The notes under the pieces are model-generated. The model was not told where the DNA came from and did not search any database. It was given only the letters and a program-made list of their open reading frames with translations. The translations under genes and the position numbers were made by a program. Positions 10,101-22,100 of a stretch of 25,725 bases of DNA are shown one piece after another. Origin of the DNA: Priapulus caudatus. Lineage: Eukaryota > Priapulida > Priapulimorpha > Priapulimorphida > Priapulidae. The stretch's first letter is position 1. The number at the start of each line of letters is the position of its first letter. The stretch is taken from NCBI RefSeq assembly GCF_000485595.1, contig NW_014577273.1:1-25725 (forward strand), written 5' to 3'.

Positions 10101-13100
10101 CAACCACTTGTCAATACGATAATCCTAGGCTGAGATATTGGCTCCTAAACCTCCCCTCCCACATGCCTCACGCCGCCTCGCATCCCGATTATTCACCTAC
10201 CTACACGGCCCTAAGCATTTTGGCTATCGGTTTCCGTCACCGCTTGGAGCGCTGATAATTGATGTCACATGCCCAAATTTGGTACTCTTACTACACTATA
10301 TAGTAACTGAGCTGCGTTGTAAAGACAACATTGCCGGCTCCATCATGACGGGCATTAGCCGTGCTAGGAAAGATAATGGGAGATAAGGGCATAGGCGATG
10401 CCCCCGAAAGTCACCTATGATAACCGAAACGCCGTTCATTCATAAAGTTATCGCGGAAAAACCGAACTTTCACGAAGCAATGCTTAGGGGCGTGTAGGTA
10501 GGTGAATAACCGGGATGCGAGGCGGCGTGAGGCATGTGGGAGGGGAGGTTTAGGAGCCAATATCTCAGCCTAGGCGTATCGTATTGACAAGCGGTTGGTC
10601 TTGTTTTAGAGAGCAAAGAATTCTGCTTAATGCAATACCATAAAATTATTCTAGACTCGCAGGCAAAGTAGAATAATGTTGTCATGAAATAGCACTATTT
10701 TCCCGTTTTTCCGTTGTACACTCTTAGGTATTATTAGCTCTTGATATATTTATATAAATAAATAAATATATATATATTGTGTGGTATATATTACTAACAA
10801 ATCAGTTAAATTGAAGAAATGGCTGCATGCTTACCTTTGTAGCGTGAGCAACAGCATTTTCTATAAGATGTTGGATCATTGCCGGACTGCGGGGTGTATC
10901 ATTACTGTTCTTACTGTGACCCCGGAATTTCTCTACAAGTGAAGATGTGGATGAATATAGAATGGAATAAAACTTTAGAAGTTGAGCATCACTACGTTTC
11001 TCATTGCCATATCTGAGCTCAATAAATGCATTTGAAATTCTCGATTTATTGTAGTAATTATTGCCACAAAATGAACATTATGTACACACATATTGTTACA
11101 ATTGAAAAGTAAATAAGGTCTAAGGATTGCCTTGATAAACGAAAAAATACATACGAAGAAGTTAGTTGAGGTTTTTCATTGTAACAGAGCAGATTACCAT
11201 ACCAACAGCTTTTTGAATAGCAGTATTCATGACACCTTCAAGTGCCTTGGAGTTTTTTAGCACCACAGAATCACACAGTCTTTGCACTGAACCCTGAAAC
11301 AAACATTGCAAAAGTAATATCCACAATAAGCTGTTTTCATGCCATGAAATAATATATATAATTTTCATGTACTGTGTCATTAACCCAAACATGGGATATA
11401 GATGGATAGATGGCATTGATGTGGATATAGAGCCATATTAATTTGATCCTTTCCTCTATTTATTACACAACCCTTTTAAATGAAGCCAGTGTATATTTAT
11501 GTTCTTGATAAATGAGGATGGGAAGAAGTTCATTTGCTCTCCGTCACCAATCTGTGGCTCTCTTCGACGCACCTTTAGCTGTGTCTGATGTTGAATGAGT
11601 GTCTCAGCATTGATCAGATCAGCAATGATGAGACCATATGTCCTCTCTGCATCTGCTAATACTTGCAGCATTACTGCCTCCAACTCACTTGTCTTCACTG
11701 GCAAAGTGAGTTCACCCAGTTTATTCTCTACTTCTAGCTGTTGAAAAAATGAGAATGCTATAATTCAATGAAAGAGCATTTCAGTAGCTTACTTTACTGA
11801 TATACTTTACAGAATTTTACAGTACTGATTAGAGTGGAGAATAATTCCTCAAGTAAAAACTAATAAAAACACAAATTAAATGCTGTTTCGATGGCAAATT
11901 ATGATACCTCGATTCTGTGATGGGTTTCTGACATTTTGAGTTTAATCTTCTTTTCATTCATCTCATTTATCCAATGGTATTTGCTGGCAATGTCGCGAGA
12001 AAGAGTCTCAGCTGCCTCTTCCATGGCATTGCCCAAACTGTAGCCAATGACACAATCATTAGAATAGCAATACTTAAGATGGCTGAATAATAACGTAATT
12101 CAAATTATCAATCCATCCATAGCAATCTACTCCCTTACCCAAGTAGAAGCTGATCCAGCAGTTTGAACGACTTGAGTTTCACTGCATCATGCCAAATCTA
12201 AATACCAAAGAAAATGCTCTTTTAGGGAAATACAATGCAAAGCTCCATTGAGCTACACAAATTAAAACTGTTCTCTCTCTCTCTCTCAATATCTATATAC
12301 TCACCATAAGTGTGGCAGCATTGACAGGTTCGTTGTTGCGTTTAGTTAACTGTGCGGCCAGCTCAGCTTCGTAAAACCTGAGACAGTCCTCCGTTGCCGT
12401 TGCCTCCAGGCGCTCGAGAAATACATTCCATCTACTGGGAACCTGATAAGCAGCATATTACCAATACGTGGATACACTGTAAATAATCTAGCCCCATGTA
12501 AAATGGTTAAACCCCTTTGCTCTGATAATTATAACAATGGTTTCAAAACGGTTGACATCACTCAAGGACAGACGAATAGTTATGCCATAACTTATGGTGC
12601 TATTTAAACGATTGAGACTCCGAGATAAAATATGGACTCATGGTTCTAACTTAACAGCAGAGTATCGGACAGGCACACGTAGACACTACCTCTAATTTCA
12701 GCAACTCTATGGTAAATTTACCTGTGCTAGTGATCCATCATTAGCAGCATCCACTAGTATAGTCATCAGAGATGCTAACTCTGGACCAGTGATCGGCTGA
12801 TCTGAAAACAGTGACAATCACGTATAATAATTAAGCTTCAATTTGAGCTTTTTCGTATTCGCTGTACAAAACTGACAATGCTACTACACAACGATACTCA
12901 CCGTTCTTCTCCTTCGGTAAAATTCCACTTCTTAGCTTCTGAATCAAATGATCTCTCTCATTCTTGTAATCAACTGTCAAGTCTTGCTCTGAGGCCTGAA
13001 AGATAAATGAACTTGAGGCCAACATCAAAACACTAACATCAACTATTGTACACAACTATCACATTGTTGGTTACATTACAATAAAACTTACAGCGGTGGT

Positions 13101-16100
13101 TACACCGTCAGCTATATGTTTTGCAAAAATATTCCCTTATCTGATATATCTATTTCTTTACCAGCATGACATATAGTGCAACATTGCTGGGATTAAGCGT
13201 GTCATAACAGATGCCAAAAAATATGCAATACTATAACAATAATTGCGCAATAATTGTGCAATAAGAGCTGCCAAAACTGGACCGAGCCAGATTCCTGGAG
13301 TGGGTTCTACTGATGTGGATAATCCCGATTTAAAAACCCTTGAGTCCAGTATAAAATAAAGTAACCGAAAAAAAATATAAAAAAATAACACCAGGAGACT
13401 ACGATAGGTTCCTGGTAATTATGTACATATCTGCATCGAAACATCACTGCAGTGTCACTACCTATATTTGTGAAAACAAACCTTTGACAAGTCTGTTAGC
13501 AGATCTTTAGTTACAGCCGGCAAAAACAATGTATGGCAATCCACTTGTTTAAAAATACCTAAAAAAATACATTCATAACCATTGAAATCTAAAAAGAAAT
13601 AATCAGGACTTTCACCATCTTTGGCAATCACAATAAACAAACAACAGCAAGGATTTTACTACGTAATCTGACGATTATACAACAGACAGATAATTTAACT
13701 GCACACAAAACTATGATTACATAATAGTGTTGTAAAATTGCATTTGCATGTAAAAAAAATCCTATAATGTCACACAGTCTCGCTATTGCATATGTATTAT
13801 AATGTAAACGACCTAAAACATGACATACAAATTAGCATATATGATTGATAAGGTAGGCAGTAGATAGACTATTTCATTAGTGGTTAAAAAGTCACATTAC
13901 GGGCTAAAAATCTTCACCCCTGCATTGAAACACCCAGAGGAAGCTATGTACAATGAACATTCCAACAGCCACTGAATAAGTACTACTTACTAAGGAGGCT
14001 GATATCATAGTCATCGTTCTCTCTGGTGTGTGTTTTCATTAACCTGTGAAGCCATTCTGTAGGAGTTTCCCCACCAACTGTCATCTGAACAAAGTCCTGT
14101 ACCACCTGATATAACATTAGACATGGAAACCATGTCATAACGATTCTTTATATGCCATAATAGATTATGGATGAACTGGACTTATAATAATTATAATAAT
14201 TTGCCAAATTCTGCAAATCTGTTTGAAAACTACAAACATTAACACATGTTTGTGTTGGAAATAAATATGCAGTTCATGGTACTGTCACCATGGGGGTGGT
14301 CAGACACATACCCAAATCAATGGTGGAAAGCTTAAGAGGTCATGGTTGAAGTCATCAGTCCACTTTGCTTTTGACATTTGAGATCTTAAAGCAAAGAGCT
14401 GTAATAATCAAATATGTCATTCAGTGTGATGTATTTAAAACTATAAAACAGTGTTCTACATAAAACCTCTCCAAAACATCTACACTCAATGAGAGGCTGA
14501 GCATATATAAGGTGTGTAACTAAGCGATATCATGTTAATTTTTTTCCCTCCATATTTAAAAATGCATTAGATATAATCATATATATATATATATCAGGAG
14601 TTAATAAAGACAAAGGAGTTTGACACGTATTTGGTACCGATTTCACTAGATTTTTGTCTTACGAGTTTGATGTGAATAAAAATACAAATGTATACAAACA
14701 CGAGCTTCTTTTGTTCACTGGTCCTTATTCTATCTTCCGGTAGTATTACAAACCGCGTAGCTTCCTTCGTTTTGACATAAATCGTACTTTTGCACGACAT
14801 GGTTTTCACGTTATTTACCGTCGTGTGGCGAGGCCAAGCGGTAAATTCGCATACACAGCAACTGGAAGCAGGCGCGGCAGGGCTTTTAGGCCGTAGTCTA
14901 GCCAAGTGCAGAAAATGCGCTTAGAAATTAAGTTACGTTGCACCCATGCTGGGTTTAAAAATTAAAACTATTTTACATTAAAACTATAGTTAGAATGCCT
15001 TGTTTTTATAGTTGAATCCTGCAGTTTTTTTAAATAAACGCTGCGCTGGTAAAATATCTGAACTACTTCACAGGGTTCTCCAAGCTTTTTCATTATAGCA
15101 TGGCGGGTGCTGCCTTTACGGTCCTAGTTGCAAATCGCCGAAGGCGGTTTGTGTGCTAGGGGGTCTGGGGGCTATGATATTTAGAGTGGCGGGTGCATTT
15201 TAGGCTGGCGGGGCTCAAGGATAGCCTGGCGGGCCGCCAGGCTATAAGTGCTCTTGGAGAACCCTGCTTCACCCGCGGAGTAATGATGTGTATGAATCTT
15301 AGCGAGTAAATTGACGCTCCAGCTGATTGTAGCTTTTCGCACGTGTTTTGCATAGCAACCGTTACTATGCAATTGCAGGCAAACGCATGTGTTTACACCT
15401 ACCTTACTTATCATGACCATCTGTATGTGATAAAGGTGAGAGTTAACGTCGCCATCACTCGGCTTTGTTAGCCGAACAAAAACTTCTTCGGGAGATAACG
15501 TACGGGAGACGCGATCCCTGTGTATGCGAATTTACCGCTTGGCCTCGCCACACGACAGTAAATAATGTGAAAACCATGTCGTGCAAAAGTATGATTTATG
15601 TCAAAACGAAGGAAGCTACGCGGTTTGTAATACTACCGGAAGTTAGAATAAGAACCAGTGAACAAAAGAAGCTCAACTCGTACGACAAAATGTAGTGAAA
15701 TCAGTACCAAATACGTGTCAAACTCCTTTGTCTTTATTAACTCCTGATATGTATATATGTATATCAAACCCTTATCAGTATCTATGCATATAATGTACCT
15801 GTGTTCGCCTTGCGAGAAGTTCCAGGTAATCTATATCGGACTGGTCTATAATCTTCACAGAGTTATAAATCAGATAGGAACTCAGAAGTGTTGACACTGC
15901 AAATATCTTGGCATCATAATTTTCTGTTACATTATTAGCTGCAAATCCTGTAACAAAGAAGCGAAATACTGATGGGAGAAATATGAGTACAATAACACTT
16001 CATAAAACACCTATCTAAACTGTGTGATGGTGCGTTATTTCTATCTAAGCCTTATACCGCAGGGTGCGAAATTAACGGGAGTCCGGAGTCAAATACTCCC

Positions 16101-19100
16101 TGATTTACTGTCGGACTCCCTGATTTGACATATGCAGGAGTCCGTGTGACTCCCTTAAAGTTCTGCCATTCTAACTAGTTCGTTCCAGAGCACGGCCTCG
16201 CGGAATTACCATATTTTTTCAGTAAAAGTCCAAAGAAAATTTTTTGCAGACGTACAACCGCATGAATCTTAAAAATAAGCACATGCGTTATTGTTAATAT
16301 CTTTCATTTTGAACTTCAGACTGTGGACTCCCTCATTTTGCTGCGGACGACCTCTTTTTGAGGGTAGGGAGTCCGTTGGACTCCCGTGTTCAAAAGTTAA
16401 TTTCTACCCCTGTTACCGTGTGAAATACAACACAAAAATAAATCTAGATTATCGTAAATGATGTGAACATATTCTATCACACACCAATGTAAATCGGTTG
16501 GCATTGTTTTGCTTTGTATAAGATAGTACTACAAGTACGATACTATTATCTTAATGAATCTATTCATCATACTGAGACATTTCAGATATTTCTAGTGTTA
16601 AAGTGATTTATTAGCTTACCTTCTGTATCAAGAAATACAACAGAGACATCTAAACCGGATGGGAGCTGCATATTCATGGGCTGTAAACAATTTTAAAACA
16701 ACATAGTTGTTTGCTACATAGTTGTTGCTACAGGGTACGGAAACATACATTATTAAGTTTTATATGTAGTATTGATAAATCACTCGAGATAGCATCTTAT
16801 TTTTTAGATAAGTTCTACTGTCAATCCTAGCCCAAAAATGTTAATTTCTGCACAAAAAGATACAGACTATGAGGAAAAGTTACAGAGACAATATTTTACA
16901 TTTGGAACTCTACGATTTAAATACACCAACATTGCCTTACACCACTAAAAGAATACTTGTTTATGCATAAATCACAATTGTATCCTTTATGTTTAAAATG
17001 ACTTATTTTAATCATACTTTATCAATGAGTGTGTTGTTATTAGAAATACCTTTCCCCACATCCAAATGCCCATAGTTTCAGGTCTCACGAATGGGCCAAT
17101 GCCAAAACCCTTTGACTTTCCCATCAACTGGTTCATCAGAAATGATTTGCCTGAATGAAATTTTCCAACGACAGCTATAGTGACAACTGGTTGCACAATT
17201 CTGTGTAGAAGCTGAAAAGCAAATGCATTGTAATTACTTCCCTTTCTTTAGCCATGTTGGCAATAACATATGATAGTATTTTTTATATATATAATTTTTG
17301 CTCGACCCTACTAGAAAGGCACATAACCATATTTAATATAAAGCGTGCATATAAACAAACATTTTTATCCACTCTTGATAATTTCATGAACATATCTAAT
17401 TTATACTATTAAAGCCGCAATATGCGCATCCAAACGCTAATTTTTCCAGTACTAGACTAGCAAATACTTCGTGTCATGCATAATCATACTACCTTATGAC
17501 AAAATAAACTCTAGTTCCTCCCATTTCACTGCGCATTGTCTTATAAAAGGTATTTGAAAATACCTCCAATGTTGTTCAAATTCTCCGATGTTGTTGACAC
17601 GTTCGCGTTGCTCTGCCAAGCAACCGTACAGCGAGTACGTGCAACCCGTAGCAACATGTGACGTCACCTAACCGATTCAGGGCTAAATTGTTTGGCAAAC
17701 TATTCGGCGTTGGCGCCAGATTGCCAGATTTTGCACCTCTTTCTTGTGGGTTTTAAGCAAACGCGCAGTGAAATGGGAGGAACTAGAGTTTATTTTGTCA
17801 TTAATGGTAGGTGTGATTTATGCCATGACACGAAGTATTTGCTAGTCTAGTACTGGAGAAATTAGCTTTTGGATGCGCATATTGCGGCTTTAACAGCATG
17901 TGTGAACATGTGTGTGTGCGCGCGCATGCATTCATTGCAGGGTGCGAAATTAACGGGAGTCCGGAGTCAAATACTCCCCGATTTACTGCCGGACTCCCTG
18001 ATTTGACATATATGCAGGAGTCCGTGTGACTCCTGAAATTCTGCCATACTAACTAGTTCATTCCAGGCACGGCCTCATGGAATTACCGTATTTTTTTCAG
18101 CAAATGTTCCAAAGAAAATTTGCAGAGGTGCAACCGCATGAATCTTCAAAATAAGCACATGCGTTATTGTTAATATCCTTAATTTTGAACTTCAGACTGC
18201 GGAGTGCGGACTCCCTCATTTTGCCGCAGACTCCCTCTTTGTGAGAACAGGGAGTCCAGTCCGTTGGACTCCCTTGCTCAAAGGTTAATTTTTACCCTGC
18301 ATTGTAATATTAATCCACATTTCAACTTTATACAGTTACTTATAATAATAAAATAGTTTTCACAAATCAAAATTGCCTGCTAATTCCTTAGTATTAAACC
18401 TAAATCTATGACCAGAAAAGTCACAAACGTAACCTTGACGTTTTCTTCCACCATGATAAGCCTCTTGTGAGTAGCAGGATCAGGCTTTACAAGCTGTATT
18501 GTGGTTGTGTCTGGGAAACCCGATCCATGCCAGGGATTCAATTGCTCATCATACTCGTGTGGTAGTATCCCCCTTTCAACATTTCTTGTGCCATAGTTAT
18601 CAGCTTGATTTTCAACGTCTTCTGAAATAACAATTAATACACCTATTGCATTGTAAGCCAGCGCAAGGACAGCTTCTAATTTCAGACATCTTTCTCTCTT
18701 TCTCTATTGCTGATAATCAACAGATACTATGCCCAAATCTACTTCAAGACCCCATTCATTTAAATACATTATAATGATCATTATCACTATAACCAGATTT
18801 TAAGGAAATCACTTAAATTGAAAAATCATCAAAGTCCTGCAGCATTAATTTATTAACAACGGCAGTGCACGAAATTAGCACTATTTTGCGGCGGCCGCGC
18901 GGTCCAACCCTCTAACCTGCCGGTTCAACCCGTCATATAAATTATTCAGTCCACTTGGCCTATTAAAAATTTGGCCTATCTTGCCTTTATATCAACAATA
19001 TTTACCAATTTCCTGACTAGTTTTTACTTAGTGACCACTAAGAAGTAAATCATGTTCCAGCAATTCCTGTCAAACAAGCTAGTAGAACTCCACTGATAGC

Positions 19101-22100
19101 AATAAAATACTGAAATACTATGAGTATGCCTAATAAACACAAAGCTAATACTTTTATTAAAGGGATTACGTCACCGTAAAGAGTAAAAAATGAAAAAAAT
19201 ATTTCCACTTTTTCACAAAATTTTGGTTCACTTTTTATGGTTAAATTGCTGCATTATACTTCCTATTTTACTATATTGTTCGATGTGAACATACACTCGT
19301 GACTCATACATGTATAGCCCATAGCAAGCAATTAATGTTGGGAACATTAATTCAAATCGTCCAGGTTTTTTGGATTTTTAACTAGTTGAGAAACAATCTC
19401 ATCAGGTAAGAATTTGGCAATTTGTTTAGTCCCGTTAGTTCTTACTTTTAATGCCAATTTTTTTTTTTTTACAAATTTTACCATAGAAAATTCGTGACGT
19501 AGTCCCTTTAAGGGCCTGTTCAAACTTGTAAGGGTCTGTTCAATTTGTCTAAGAGCCTGTTTAAAATTTTGGGTAGGCCTGTTCACATTTTGGCTAATTT
19601 CATGCCCTGCAACGGAGATATTTGCAATTTTCTACATTCTATGATGACGGAACTAATACTAATAGTTTATAATATACATGTATATATATCAAGAGCTAAT
19701 AATACCTAGAGTGTACAACGGAAAAAGGGGAAAATAGTGCTATTTCACGACATGATTATTCTACTTTGTCTGCGAGTCTAGAATAATTTTATGGTACTGC
19801 ATTAAGCAGAATTCTTTGCTATCTAAAACAAGACCAACCGCTTGTCAATACGATACTCCTAGGCTGAGATATTGGCTCCTAAACCTCCCCTCCCACAGGC
19901 ATCACAGCGCCTCGAATCCACATCAGTCAGCAACCTACACGCCTCTAAGCACTTCGGCTATCGGTTTCCGTCACCGCTTGGAGCGCTGATAATTGATGTC
20001 ACATGCCCAAATTTGGTACTCTTACTACACCATATAGTAACTGAACTGCGTTGTAAAAACTTAATTAAGGAAACATTTCCGGCTCCATCATGACGGGCAT
20101 TAGCCGTGCTAGGAAAGATAATGGGAGATAAGGGCATAGGCGATGCCCCCGAAAGTTACCGATGATAAACGCAATGCCGTTCATTCATAAAGTTATAGCG
20201 GAAAAACCGAACTTTCACGAAGCAACCTTAGAGGCGTGTAGGTTGCTGACTGATGTGGATTCGAGGCGCTGTGATGCCTGTGGGAGGGAGGTTTAGGAGC
20301 CAATATCTCAGCCTAGGAGTATCGTATTGACAAGCGGTTGGTCTTGTTTTAGAGAGCAAAGAATTCTGCTTAATGCAGTACCATAAAATTATTCTAGACT
20401 CGCAGGCAAAGTAGAATAATCATGTCGTGAAATAGCACTATTTTCCCGTTTTTCCGTTGTACACTCTAGGTATTATTAGCTCTTGATATATATGCATATA
20501 TACATACATGTATATGTATGTATGTACATACATATACATGTACATACATAATATATGTATTATGTACATACATCATACATGCTTATACATGTATATACAT
20601 GTATATATGTACATACACTGTAAATGTTTAGAATTGACCAAGGTACGTGCATTTGCTACTGTTATAAATACTCACTGTGACCTATCTGTGGCCGACTACC
20701 ACCACCAAACTTCAAAAAAATTTGTGTTGTTATAAGTAACTTAACAAGATAAGTGATCTGTTTCAATCTCCCATTTTCTGCCCACTAATTATTGCACGCA
20801 GTGACGTCATCATATCTATGTAAACAAACCCGCGCAGCAACAGCATGTTCAAAACAGCTGTAACAGCATTTCTGATTCGCATGTTAGGGTGGCACGCAGA
20901 TATTCTGGGATTGTGCACGCTCATAATGTCACTGTTTAAAGGGCGCTCCAAGGTTTGCAATGCTTAGCCAAGTAAGCATATCATATACCATATGCGGGGA
21001 TTTTGAACGGTTTGGGAAACCACATACACAATAATCTACATAGACATAGTTGGGTGCCATCTATCAAATAAAGTGGGTATTGAAATTTTGACGAAATTTC
21101 ACCTGCAACCATAAACGGTAAAACCTATCCTATAATATATTCCTCAGTAATAAGTCACGTTGACTTACAGTTACATGACATTCTAACTATCTTACCACTA
21201 TAACAGACACAAAGAAGCTAAACTTAAGGATCCATTTAAAGCCACAATATGCGCATCCAAAAATTCCAAACGCTAATTTCTCCAGTACTAGACTAGCAAA
21301 TACTTCGTGTCATGCATAATCATACTACCTTATGAAGCCACAATATGCGCATCCAAAAATTCCAAACGCTAATTTCTCCAGTACTAGACTAGCAAATACT
21401 TCGTGTCATGCATAATCATACTACCTTATGACAAAATAAACCGTAGTACCATCCATTTCACTGCGCGTTTGCTTAAAACCCACAAGAAAGAGGTGCAAAA
21501 TCTGGCAATCTGGCGCCAACGCCGAATTGTTTGCCAAACAATTTAGCTCCGAATCGGTTAGGTGACGTCACATGTTGCTACGGGTTGCACCCGCTCAATG
21601 TTCTCATTAGGAACCGGCCACCGGCCGAATTTACTGTCTACTCTGCTGTTTCGGCCGGTTACAATTGGCTCAAGTATGATTTATTTATTTTTTTTCATTT
21701 GCATTTAGTTTGCTCTAATTATTCGCCAAAGTGAAAGTGTTTTATGAGCTACTACTAATAAATCAGTTGAGTATATTTGTATGCATGTTATGTGCACAAG
21801 AAGCATTGTTTTGTTTTTGAGTAACGCTATTTACGTACTTAATTGTCTAACTCTTATAATTACTAAATCGTCATAATTTGGAAACTTTTGTTGAACTCTG
21901 AATGTACCAGGAGAAACCAAATTGGAAAAAGGACCATACTGTAATCCAAATGGGTCTGTTTACTGCAGCTCCGAATACACCAGATTGCATCTCAGAGCAT
22001 CTAGGTTTAAAAAAAAAATTTAAAACCCAAACCCTTCCGCCCCCACTCCCCCACGGCCTGTTGCAAAAGCATTTCGGCCTGTTACTATAAAAGATAATGA

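Noticed and set aside
10138-10386. 82-codon frame recurring at 19872-20093
   Set aside because: Both lie in the arm and spacer of the foldback copies; conservation follows the element, and the frames diverge and end differently.
14594-15695. Two similar frames in opposite directions ([15 protein letters not shown])
   Set aside because: They are the two arms of an inverted repeat, not two genes.
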